In this document: positions 34,255 through 42,244 of the stretch, one piece after another | How the letters are laid out: each line of letters starts with the position of its first letter | How positions within the stretch are numbered: the first letter of the stretch is position 1 | Source of the DNA: Solibacteraceae bacterium | GTDB lineage: Bacteria; Acidobacteriota; Terriglobia; Bryobacterales; Bryobacteraceae | Assembly (NCBI GenBank): GCA_026984795.1 | Contig: JALSRK010000072.1 | Span: forward strand, 1 to 64,000 | Direction: 5' to 3' | DNA: 64,000 bases | The notes under the pieces: generated by a model | What the model was told of the DNA's origin: nothing | The model's database searches: none | What the model saw: only the letters and a program-made list of their open reading frames with translations | Translations under genes and position numbers: made by a program

Positions 34255-36447
34255 TCACGGAACCCAGCCGAGGACGTTGCGGATCACGCTCCATCGGGGC
34301 CCGGCCTCGCCGGTCTTCCGGCCCAGGATCCAGTGATCGTAGAGTTCCTGGATCGTCTGGTCGCTGCGCTTGAGCTGGATCCAGGTGTTCAACAGATCCT
34401 GCATCTGCTCGGCGTCTCTGTCCAGCGCGTAGGCCAGCGGTACCCGGATCAGCACGGGCTTGGGCACGGCGACCGAGAACGTGGGGTAATAGAGGCTCCA
34501 GGCGGCCGCCTCCTCGGCCGGCATCATGATGGCGTCGAGCTCATCGCTGCCGGATTCCAGGTACCGGCGGATGTCGCGGCTGGTGGCCAGCGGGACGATC
34601 TCGGCGTGGGGCAGCAGCCGCCGCAGCTTCGCCATGTAATAGGGATGGTTGCCCACGCCGATCCGCGGGGAACGCTGGCGGGCCAAGGCTTCGGCGCTGT
34701 TGAAGCCGTCGCGGCGGCTGTCGCGCACCAGAAAGGCGAGGGTCACTTCGAGATAGGGTTCGGTGAAGGCCATCTCCTGGGCACGCTCGGTGGTGACCAC
34801 CACCCCGGACATCACGATGTCGCAGTAGCCGGTGTAAAGCTGCTCCGCGAGGCGGTCCGGATCGACGGGGACGAACTCCGGCGTCACGTTTGTCTCACGC
34901 CCGAAGATGTGCGCCATCTCGACGTCCAGGCCGACGAGCTCGCCGCGGGCGTTGAGATAGCTGTACGGGACGTGGTCGGGGAAGTAGCCGACCCGGATCC
35001 TCTTCCGGTCGCGGATCAGCGTCAGCCGGCTGGGTTTCGGCTCCGACGGCATCGGGGGCGCGGGCGGCGGCTCCAGGTGGACCACCGCTGGGACGGGAGC
35101 CTCGATCAGCTCCATGTTGGCGATCACTTTGTCCTTGGTGTACTCGGCGCCCAAGGTGAACGTGTACAGCAGGCGGGCGCCCCCGAAGACGCCGAGGAAC
35201 AGCGCCAGGGTGGCCGCCGCCCTCTGGCCGATGCGCCGCCAATCGATCCTCAGCAGCCCCTGCATCGCGAAGACCGTCAGCAACGTGAAGGCCAGAGTGT
35301 GTACGGAGGCCACCAGCATGCGGAAGCTCTTCACGAAGACGTCCACGGAGAGGAAGAGCTGGAACATGTCGTCCGGCAGGCCGAGCAGGTTCAGCAGGAA
35401 GGGAATGGCCACGAAGATATGTCCGAACAGGCTGGCCAAGCCGGCTGTCAAGACGACCGGGTAGTCCGCCGGGGCGAGGGGGTTGCCGAGGAACCAGCCG
35501 ACGAAGGGGACGAACGCCAAGGCGAGCAGCTTCCCGCTATGGGGGAAGTTGAAGGAGGTCGGAGTCAGCACGTCCACCAGCGAACCGGACTCCGCGGAGC
35601 TGGTCCCGGTGCGCTCCAGGATTTCCCGGCTCGCCTGAGCCAGCATCGGCAGCACGACCATCAGGCTGCCGGTGGCGAAGGCCGTGACGACCGCTTCCCG
35701 GGAAGCGGCGTAGAGATCGCGATAGGTGACCGGCGTCAGCGAGGTAATCAGGGCGGGCAGCACCCAGAGACCCAGCAGCGCCGCCGCCAGCATATAGGTG
35801 AGCAAGAAGACCTGGAGGCGGCTTACATCCCCCGTCTTCATGGTGCCGGCGGCGTTGGCTGCGATCGCGAACACGCCGTACGGGGCCAGACGGACCATGA
35901 ACTTGGTGATCCGGAGAAAGACGGCTCCAAGGACGTCGAGCTGCTCGATGAGGATCTGCTTCCGCTTCATCCCGATCAGCGCCACGCCCACGGCGATGCT
36001 GAACAGCACCACCGCCGGCACGATGGTGTTGGCCATCGCGTGGAACGGATTGGCCGGGATGTAGAGGCCGACGAAGTCGAAGGGCGGGCGCTCCTCGATC
36101 ATCGCGGTGCTGAAGAACGAGGCCGACTCCTGCCGAGGGAAAGCCAGCGGGAAGACGGCCACCGTGGCCAGAGCCACGGTCCACAGCCCAGCGAGAACGA
36201 GCCCGCCGCGCAGAGCCAGCCGCCGGGCTTCGTGGAAATCCAGGCGTCCGAGGCCGGCGATCAGCGAGACCATCACGTAGGGCAGGACGGTCATCTGGAG
36301 CAGGCCCACGAAGATGTCGCCGGCGATTTTCAGGCGGCCCGCCGGCTCTCCGAGGAAGAGTCCCGTCAGAACGCCTAAAGCGAGCCCGATCAGGATCTTG
36401 GTGGAGAGGCTAAGCCGCTTGTTGGGCCGGTTCGGCTGCTGATCCAC
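34255..36447 (-). CDS. Dicarboxylate/amino-acid:cation symporter fused to a periplasmic binding-protein domain
   Basis: 730 residues. Residues ~10-420 are a sodium:dicarboxylate symporter (SDF/GltP fold) with many membrane helices: KILIGLALGVLTGLFLGEPA, LQMTVLPYVMVSLIAGLG, FHAMANTIVPAVVLFSIAVG, AFATGSLMVVLPML, PTSFNFPHSGKLLALAF. After a Pro-rich linker (HLEPPPAPPMPSEPKPS, ~residue 480) residues ~490-720 form a type-3 extracellular solute-binding domain: IRVGYFPDHVPYSYLNARGE, CDIVMSGVVVTTERAQEMAF, LDAIMMPAEEAAAWSLY. Joining a binding protein, usually an ABC component, to a secondary transporter is unusual and suggests substrate delivery in cis. Amino acids or dicarboxylates are the likely cargo. 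Flanked by REP-like repeats. Confidence 0.88.
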   Translation of the reverse strand: MDQQPNRPNKRLSLSTKILIGLALGVLTGLFLGEPAGRLKIAGDIFVGLLQMTVLPYVMVSLIAGLGRLDFHEARRLALRGGLVLAGLWTVALATVAVFPLAFPRQESASFFSTAMIEERPPFDFVGLYIPANPFHAMANTIVPAVVLFSIAVGVALIGMKRKQILIEQLDVLGAVFLRITKFMVRLAPYGVFAIAANAAGTMKTGDVSRLQVFLLTYMLAAALLGLWVLPALITSLTPVTYRDLYAASREAVVTAFATGSLMVVLPMLAQASREILERTGTSSAESGSLVDVLTPTSFNFPHSGKLLALAFVPFVGWFLGNPLAPADYPVVLTAGLASLFGHIFVAIPFLLNLLGLPDDMFQLFLSVDVFVKSFRMLVASVHTLAFTLLTVFAMQGLLRIDWRRIGQRAAATLALFLGVFGGARLLYTFTLGAEYTKDKVIANMELIEAPVPAVVHLEPPPAPPMPSEPKPSRLTLIRDRKRIRVGYFPDHVPYSYLNARGELVGLDVEMAHIFGRETNVTPEFVPVDPDRLAEQLYTGYCDIVMSGVVVTTERAQEMAFTEPYLEVTLAFLVRDSRRDGFNSAEALARQRSPRIGVGNHPYYMAKLRRLLPHAEIVPLATSRDIRRYLESGSDELDAIMMPAEEAAAWSLYYPTFSVAVPKPVLIRVPLAYALDRDAEQMQDLLNTWIQLKRSDQTIQELYDHWILGRKTGEAGPRWSVIRNVLGWVP

Positions 36448-36497
36448 TGTCGTTGAGATTCCTCTTCGGCTGTTTCATCTACCGTAACATGCTTTTT

Positions 36498-36700
36498 TTC
36501 GGTGACAGGCAACGCAACCACCGAATCGTGCTTCTTTTCGGTGACAGGCAACGCAATCACCAAATCGGGGGCGCAGACAGCGGCCGGCCCGCGTCGCGGC
36601 GCGGGACATGCTGCAGCAGGAATTGGGAATTGAGTAGACTGTCCCCGTTTTGAGGTATGGGCCCCCGTGTTGAGACAACGAAAACCGGGACAGGTTGCCG
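36498..36700. repeat. REP-like hairpin repeat cluster, right of the transporter gene
   Basis: Two tandem unit-a hairpins (36498-36525 and 36537-36564, each with one mismatch to the perfect arm pair), then unit b GGGAATTGAGTAGACTGTCC at 36625 with CCGTTTTGAGG after it, then an inverted b half (about 36680-36700, AAAACCGGGACAGGTTGCCG). The motifs are the same as in the cluster at 33993-34242. Confidence 0.75.
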
Positions 36701-36813
36701 TTGGCTGAAGAACCGTTGTCTCGGCCGACGGGTTCCTTCAGGCTGGCAGTTACGGTGAGATGGAGGTCGGCTCTGCGGGAGCGCAACCGGCCAAGGGATC
36801 GCCGGCGGGAGAT

Positions 36814-37026
36814 TCATCGAGACGATGAGCGGGCGGTGTGGCCCGGCTGCACCCCCCAGCTTTGGCCGGCCACGATGTCGGGGACGCAAGTGGAGGAGAG
36901 CAGCGGATAGGGCGGGAGGCCGCCCCTGTGGGCCGAAGCGCTGGCAGGGAGGGACTCGACGCCGAGCTCGTTCTTCAAGTAGTCGCGCATCATCTCGGAG
37001 TAAGTGCGCTCGAGGCGCTGTCGCAT
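36814..37026 (-). pseudogene. Possible serine carboxypeptidase (S10-like) C-terminal fragment
   Basis: A 70-codon minus-strand frame begins MRQRLERTYSEMMRDYLKNE followed by LGVES and, after about ten unrelated residues, LPPYPLLSS and SWGVQPG. This resembles the segment of S10-family serine carboxypeptidases with a Y-x-DYL-x-NELG helix before an LPYxxLS...VQPW stretch. It has no family start, no catalytic residues and abuts another gene remnant at 37012, so it can only be debris. Identification is from memory of the family pattern and is tentative. Confidence 0.3.
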
Positions 37027-37277
37027 CTCGAGTACGAAAAGAGCCCGGACGGCAGGATCATCAAAGCTGGGAACTTCCTACAAGCCGTTCCTGCGCGCAA
37101 CGGCGGAGATCCGGTACCATCGGCCACGGATTTCGTGGTCCCCTGCCGGCGATCGTCGGGCGGACCGCCGGCATCGCGTACGTTGGCAAGAACGCACGAC
37201 TCGCCGCCAAATTCATGCACGGGATCATCGACGAAGCAAGAAAGGAGAACGCAGCCTCAAATAGCGTCCGGGATTGA
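37012..37277 (+). pseudogene. Remnant of a TIM-barrel isomerase/epimerase gene (C-terminal part)
   Basis: Three frames in succession match the C-terminal ~85 residues of the protein at 19691-20719: LEALSHLEYEKSPDGRIIKA (cf. LQVLSHFGYEQRPDGTIVKP), then SYKPFLRATAEIRY (cf. FYKPFVRAMAGIGY), then GRTAGIAYVGKNARLAAKFM followed by HGIIDEARKE (cf. GRTVGIDYVDKNARQAAEFM, HGVIAEVKKE). Two frame changes, near 37075 and 37110-37150, and absence of the first 250 residues show it is dead. It indicates that a third member of this paralogue set once stood here. From 37278 to 37610 I see nothing supportable. Confidence 0.75.
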
Positions 37278-37610
37278 TGCCGTGCATCGGTTCGCGCTCC
37301 AAAGCTCGCGGGAATAGGGCATGCGCTCGCCGGGAACATTCCGCTGGCGCTGATCTCAGAGCGCTATGTTTCTTGAAAACGGCGGTGGTCTGGACTCCGT
37401 TGCCCGGGTCTGGGCGACGATGTTCCACGAGCCACCCATCCCAGCGGCGAGGGCCGGCGCCGCGATCGACACGAATTCCGATTCAGAGTGAAAACCCCTT
37501 TCGTTGTGGGATGCCCTTGCTCCCGAGTTGGATTTCGACCTCAGAGTCATCATGCCGCCGATTGGAAGCCGGATCGGGCACTTGCTCGCGGACAACGGCT
37601 CCGGCCGACA

Positions 37611-38876
37611 TTATTTGCCGATGGTGAGGTGGACCCCGGGCTGGATGGGAACGCCCTCGACGAAGATCTCGACGGGATGATCACCTGGTTCGAGTTCGGG
37701 GATGACTACGTTGAACTGATTGAGCCCGCTGCCGGAGAGGCCGGCGAACTGCTGCGCGGCGATCTTGCCGCCGATGCGGATGACGATCGGGCGGGCGAGC
37801 GGAGCCGGTTGGGCAACGAGTTGCGCGGTGGGAACCGGGGGCTCGGTGGGGCCGAACCCGGTACCGAACAGCAAAATGGTCTCGCCGGGTTCGGCCGGAC
37901 TGGCGGCGGCTCCGGGGAGCAGCCCGTCCTTGGCCACGAGCGAGCCGTCGGCGTGCACAGCAGCCGCGTAGCGCCGGTTTTCCGGAGCGAACAAGAACAG
38001 CGCCGGATCGAGCGGGAGCTTGTAGACCTCGTAGGGGTCGCTGGAACCATTCGGGGTCGTCACCACGAGGCGCACCGCGCCCGTAGTTTCATCATCGGGC
38101 ACGAGCACGTTCAACTGGTTGGGTCCGATGTAGAAAATGTAAGCGGGCCGGCCGTTGATGGCGACGCTGACGCCGTCGAGCGCAGTTGGGAGGTTTGCAC
38201 CGTTGAAATCGGCTTCGCCCCACAGCCGCGCTGTCGGGGACAAGTTGGAGCCGAGGATCGAGATCCACGAGCCGGAAGTGATCCCGGCGGCGAAGCTCGC
38301 CCCGTTGACCACGCCGGCGGCGTAGATGACCGGCCGGGTGCTGGCCGTGCCGTCCTGGGTGATGGCGACTGGCACGCCGCCAATCGTGATGCTGCCCGTC
38401 CGCGACGCCTCCCCGGTGTTGGGGGCAACCTGGAATCCGAGGGCCGCGGGACCGCTCCCGCTCGCCGGCTCATCCAGCGTCAGCCAAGTGGCGTCGGAGG
38501 TGGCGTTCCAAGCGCAGCCGGCATCGGTGTTGATGAAGACGGTCCCGGAGCCGCCGATCGCGGCGGGAGAGCTGATCGAGGGGTCCAGCGTGAAACCACA
38601 ACTGCCGCCGCCGGCGACCGCGCCGCGCAGTTTCCAGGAGATCGGGCCGCCGGGGAAGACTCCGTCACCGAGGGTGTAGGTCATCTCTATCGTTGCGCCG
38701 TTGTCCGCTGCCCGGCGTCGGGCGAACGACTGGGAACCATCGTTGTCGGAGACGTGGTTCGGAATAAGAGTTCCCTCGCTCTTGGCAGGAACGTTCGTAG
38801 ACCCGGCGATGGCGGCGCTGCCGCTGTTGCCGCTCGCCTCGAGCTTGCCGGTCCGGCAATCGAACTTGCCCATCAT
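37611..38876 (-). CDS. BACON + TIGR03437 C-terminal part of the caspase-fold secreted protein (frameshifted)
   Basis: 421 residues in a frame continuous with the gene at 38873-41230 if one C is added to the C6 run at 38946-38951. The true frame then reads PPKFDGTVQSNGSLEFDGIP and on into MMGKFDCRTG. Content: a BACON-type Ig-like domain (CGFTLDPSISSPAAIGGSGT, CAWNATSDATWLTLDEPASG, SGSITIGG-like end) and then the Solibacter C-terminal domain TIGR03437 (YAAGVVNGASFAAGITSGSW, ISILGSNLSP, GRPAYIFYIGPNQLNVLVPD, ETILLFGTGFGPTEPP). The ATG at 38876 overlaps the upstream stop as ATGA, so re-initiation could also make it as a separate product. TIGR03437 is strongly enriched in Solibacter-like Acidobacteria. 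Confidence 0.85.
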   Translation of the reverse strand: MMGKFDCRTGKLEASGNSGSAAIAGSTNVPAKSEGTLIPNHVSDNDGSQSFARRRAADNGATIEMTYTLGDGVFPGGPISWKLRGAVAGGGSCGFTLDPSISSPAAIGGSGTVFINTDAGCAWNATSDATWLTLDEPASGSGPAALGFQVAPNTGEASRTGSITIGGVPVAITQDGTASTRPVIYAAGVVNGASFAAGITSGSWISILGSNLSPTARLWGEADFNGANLPTALDGVSVAINGRPAYIFYIGPNQLNVLVPDDETTGAVRLVVTTPNGSSDPYEVYKLPLDPALFLFAPENRRYAAAVHADGSLVAKDGLLPGAAASPAEPGETILLFGTGFGPTEPPVPTAQLVAQPAPLARPIVIRIGGKIAAQQFAGLSGSGLNQFNVVIPELEPGDHPVEIFVEGVPIQPGVHLTIGK

Positions 38877-41230
38877 GGGGACGAACTCCGGCGGTATGCC
38901 GTCGAACTCGAGACTTCCGTTGGATTGTACGGTTCCGTCAAACTTGGGGGGAGCGAGATCGGATGGCCGAAAGGATTGTCAGTCTGCAGCACCTCCCACA
39001 GGACGTCGCGCAGGAATTCTGTGCAGGCGTCCCTGAACGTTCGTTCCGTGTGAGCGACGCCCACCTCTATTGTCTTCACGCTGCCCGTCCTGAGCAGCAT
39101 GATGTCCAACTTCGTCCTGCCGGGCTTGAGACCTCTAACCTGGAATGTCACCCGCGGCGCGCGCACAGGCACATCTACAGGGTTCTCGTCGGGAACGGCA
39201 ACATTCTTGTCGCGCGAACTGATTGCGAATTGCGTCGGCTGGCTGTCGCGAGGCCCCTTCGCGCCCATGAGACCCCCATAGAGTTCTAGAGTGACGGTAC
39301 GCTCGGCGCCAACGATCAGGCTCATGCGCCTCGGATCGGGACGGAAATGGCCTACCTGTATCCAGTTCTCGCCTTCATATCGCTGCCCGTCGACATCGGC
39401 GGTCAGCCGGTAGAGCGCAAGTCCGCAGTCCTTACCGATGATCGACACCGCGCGGCCCAAAGGATACTGTGGAAGGGTGATGACCACCGACATGTTCGCG
39501 GTGCCACCGGCGACGCTCGCGACGCGTTCGTTGCTGTTAAAGATCTTGACGGCAAACTGAACCTTGGGAGGCGCGGAACTGGGTCGGGCTATGTGCATGA
39601 TTTTTTGGGAGGGGCTCGGCATATAGACGAACGGCACGGTCATCGCCCGGGTTCCGGTAGGAGAGATCGTGTCGGACTGGGGATCGGGGGTCTTAATGTG
39701 GTCGATACTCCTGCCGTTCGGGAAGGTTTCCGGCGAGTTCGCGTGGGCGCGTACCCAATCGTTCGCTTCCTCATCAGAGACCTGGCCATTGTGATCAGCG
39801 TCGGCGGCGTCGTTCTCCTTCGCTTTGATGATCGCCTCCATATAGTAAGTCCCACCGCGGCCCTTCTGGTAAGCCACTTCGGTCTCGCTGGAGGCGGTGA
39901 GCACCGAGCCGTCGAAGCCGAGTCCCTGTATCCAGCGCTTCACCCATCCGGCGTAGCAGGAAATCTGGAGGATGCAGAGTTTCACTTTGCCGAGCGGCTT
40001 GAACAGGTCGACGTATTCCTGGGGACGCAAGATCTGCGTACTTCCCGGTACGCTGTCGCTGGCGACAACGACCCCTTTGCCGGCTTCCGATAGGACTCCG
40101 TGAGCGATAAACGTAAAGTAGAGCTTCTGACAGTTCTTGCCGGCGAGGGACCTGATGAGCTGGGCGAGCTGGCTCTTGCTCACCGGCGTCAGTCTCACGG
40201 TGTTGCCTTGCTTGACTCCGTTCGTGATAATGCGGTCAGAAGCTACGAGTCCCTTGTCCCGCAGAAATCTCGCATGGTTAATGATATCGGCCGGACCCGC
40301 AGAGGCGCCGGGGCCGAAGACTAGCAGGGCGCAGGCGTCGGCGGCGTCGGCGCGATAAGAATTCGCCGGCGCGGGGTTTGCTGCGAGCGTCGTGAAGGCG
40401 CCGTCGGGCGCGGCGACTTCTGCTTCGGTCGGAATCGCAAGCGAATGCACCCGCGGGTCCCCGGGCAGGTGCACTTGCGGCCACGAGTGCGCTGCGCGGA
40501 CTACCGCGTCACGCATCACATCGGGGCCGGCCTGAGCGGCATCGATCACGACGAACCGGGCGGGGTGCCCGAACAGGGCGGAGGGGATGTCGTCGATCCA
40601 CACGAGCCACGAGGGCTGCTCGATGACAAGGGGAAACACCCGCGCGGAGGGAGTCTCGGGCCATGCCGGGCTGACGACGGAGCCGGCCGGCAGCAGCACC
40701 GGCCCCTGCACGAGGACGCTCCGGCCTATGATTTCGTTGTCCGCCTCGAGCCACCGCTGAACTCCGGCTTTCAGCGCTGTCGGGGCCATCGCGGCATCGG
40801 GCGGCGCGGGCAGGTTGGTGAAGGCGAACGTAGTCTGGGCGGCCGAGCCCTCGACGCTCACGCCGACGAGAAATACGCCCGGGATTTCGTTCGTTACGAA
40901 AACAGCGGTAACTGTTCCCTGAGCGTCCGACTCAACTTTGATCACCCGCTGACCAGGCTCGGTGGAGTCAGGAAACGTGCCGCTCGCGCCTTGCGCCGGC
41001 GCGGTGAATTGGAGCGTTATGCCAGGCAACGGGGTGCCGTCGGCGCGCTGTACGAACGCCGTGAGCTGCTGCGACGTGCCGGGGGCGACAACAAAGCTGT
41101 TGACGTTCTCGACGGCGCGCACCTCGATCCGTGACGCTTCTGCGGCAACGGTAGACAGGCAGGAAACCAGTAAAACAACCAAGCTCAGACAGAGCCAGCG
41201 CGAGAATTCCCAGGCAGCATTGCAGTTCAC
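38873..41230 (-). CDS. Secreted caspase-fold (C13/C14-like) protein with Ig-like and EF-hand segments, N-terminal part
   Basis: 785 residues from GTG 41230, preceded by a G7 run acting as Shine-Dalgarno. Signal peptide LSLVVLLVSCLSTVAAEA; Ig-like (Big-1) domain ~35-140; caspase-fold protease domain ~295-475 with the dyad His377 (YFTFIAHG) and Cys425 (LCILQISCYAG), then GSVLTASSETEVAY; a perfect EF-hand loop DADHNGQVSDEE at 477-488; and beta-rich domains after. The end (SLTEPYNPTEVSSSTAYRRS) is out-of-frame translation past a C6 run; with C7 it continues into 37611-38876, giving about 1,200 residues. Likely an exported, calcium-dependent cysteine peptidase. Confidence 0.82.
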   Translation of the reverse strand: MNCNAAWEFSRWLCLSLVVLLVSCLSTVAAEASRIEVRAVENVNSFVVAPGTSQQLTAFVQRADGTPLPGITLQFTAPAQGASGTFPDSTEPGQRVIKVESDAQGTVTAVFVTNEIPGVFLVGVSVEGSAAQTTFAFTNLPAPPDAAMAPTALKAGVQRWLEADNEIIGRSVLVQGPVLLPAGSVVSPAWPETPSARVFPLVIEQPSWLVWIDDIPSALFGHPARFVVIDAAQAGPDVMRDAVVRAAHSWPQVHLPGDPRVHSLAIPTEAEVAAPDGAFTTLAANPAPANSYRADAADACALLVFGPGASAGPADIINHARFLRDKGLVASDRIITNGVKQGNTVRLTPVSKSQLAQLIRSLAGKNCQKLYFTFIAHGVLSEAGKGVVVASDSVPGSTQILRPQEYVDLFKPLGKVKLCILQISCYAGWVKRWIQGLGFDGSVLTASSETEVAYQKGRGGTYYMEAIIKAKENDAADADHNGQVSDEEANDWVRAHANSPETFPNGRSIDHIKTPDPQSDTISPTGTRAMTVPFVYMPSPSQKIMHIARPSSAPPKVQFAVKIFNSNERVASVAGGTANMSVVITLPQYPLGRAVSIIGKDCGLALYRLTADVDGQRYEGENWIQVGHFRPDPRRMSLIVGAERTVTLELYGGLMGAKGPRDSQPTQFAISSRDKNVAVPDENPVDVPVRAPRVTFQVRGLKPGRTKLDIMLLRTGSVKTIEVGVAHTERTFRDACTEFLRDVLWEVLQTDNPFGHPISLPPSLTEPYNPTEVSSSTAYRRSSSP

Positions 41231-41301
41231 ATCCCCCCCGCGTTGTCATCCGGCAGGCCCCTCCCAGCGGTGAAATCCCAGCCCGCCGAGCCAGGTGTCT
41301 C

Positions 41302-41319
41302 TCAGGAGTCTACTCCTGA
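41302..41319. promoter_or_regulatory. 18-bp palindrome upstream of the caspase-fold gene
   Basis: TCAGGAGT (41302-41309), two bases, then ACTCCTGA (41312-41319): a perfect 8-bp inverted repeat about 72 bp upstream of the GTG start at 41230. Compact enough for a dimeric repressor site. The remaining 41231-41558 gap shows no supported gene; a short frame from 41468 (MSQEEQARL) may be the true 5' end of the next gene in another frame. Confidence 0.35.
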
Positions 41320-41558
41320 CTTATTGGCACAATCAGTCTATGTGGTAGGCGGGAACACTGTCAAGTTTTCACCCGTGATTGTTACAGCAATGCGAGAAGT
41401 TCTTGTTCGGAGAAAGCAGAAAGTTCCTGGTGACAGCCGCGAAGCTGGAGGGATGGGGCGATTACCGATGAGCCAGGAGGAACAGGCCCGGCTCCCCAGG
41501 TGGAGACTTTCGGGACGGCGTTCCAGACGAACCGGGCTATGAGGCGGCGAGGCAGTTC

Positions 41559-42224
41559 ATGGATCTCGCGGCAGATGGCGTTGCCTGGCTCGATAGACTG
41601 CGCGACGCGCTCTGCCGCGGGGATGGCCCTGTCCCCGCGCAACTCCTCCGCGCACTCCGCGACATCGAAGCCGGCAAGATTGCCTGGAAGCCGAACAGCT
41701 CGGCACTGCTTACTGAAATCAACTCCTATCTCGTCCCAGTTTGCGGGACGGACCAGGACTGCGCCCGGCGCATGTATTTCACCGCCGGAGGCCAGCGGCG
41801 CATGCTCAAAGAGAGACCGGAGATGCTTCGGTGGTGGTATGAGAGCGTTACGGGGACCCAGGTTCGGTCTTCCAGCGTGTCGGCGCTCGCTGAGATTACC
41901 CAAAGCCAGTTGGAGCCCGTGCAGCGGGACCTCTTGTATCTCACGGACACTCTTGCTCGGCGTCTCGGCGCGCTGGGGTTTTCCCTCCCCCGGGCCCCGT
42001 CGTTCGGAGACCGGGGCGGGTTGGGCTGGTGCGGCGTGACTTACGGCAACGCGCTACTCATCGACGACACGCTCTTCGTTCCAGCTTTCGGTTTGGAGCG
42101 TCCGGAGCAGCGGATCCTCGATCACCTGCTCGAGAAGCTCCCCGAGGGGCTCCGCCTGGTTCCTGTGCCGGCCCGCTATTCGCTCCTCCACGCCGGGGGA
42201 TCCACTGCCGGGCGGGGATCGTGA
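41559..42224 (+). CDS. Agmatine deiminase / peptidylarginine deiminase-like protein, frameshifted near its end
   Basis: 221 residues as read, ending LLHAGGSTAGRGS. Adding one G to the G5 run at 42195-42199 changes this to LLHAGGGIHCRAGIVRR with a stop at 42230-42232, restoring the GGxHC active-site cysteine motif that ends agmatine-deiminase-type enzymes. The preceding TYGNALLIDDTLFVPAFGLE and PVPARYSLLHAGG match that family's last strand-helix units. At about 220 residues it is much shorter than typical (about 350), and the N-terminal half (EINSYLVPVCGTDQDCARRM) is not recognisable, so it is either divergent or truncated with another frame break near 41500. The corrected stop is 12 bp before the next gene. 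Confidence 0.55.
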   Translation: MDLAADGVAWLDRLRDALCRGDGPVPAQLLRALRDIEAGKIAWKPNSSALLTEINSYLVPVCGTDQDCARRMYFTAGGQRRMLKERPEMLRWWYESVTGTQVRSSSVSALAEITQSQLEPVQRDLLYLTDTLARRLGALGFSLPRAPSFGDRGGLGWCGVTYGNALLIDDTLFVPAFGLERPEQRILDHLLEKLPEGLRLVPVPARYSLLHAGGSTAGRGS

Positions 42225-42244
42225 GACGCTAAGAGGAAAGCCAA

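Noticed and set aside
34243-36378. 711-codon plus-strand frame opposite the transporter, rich in His/Gln/Gly
   Set aside because: Antisense shadow of membrane-protein codons; low complexity.
36475-36786. Minus-strand frame with repeated CVACHRKK motif, haem-protein-like CxxCH
   Set aside because: The CVACH string is the translation of the REP-like hairpin repeat; the frame has no start, signal or family and the DNA repeat explains it fully.
37356-37595. 79-codon minus-strand frame between the isomerase remnant and the TIGR03437 gene
   Set aside because: No recognisable motif or ribosome binding site; composition does not stand out from chance.
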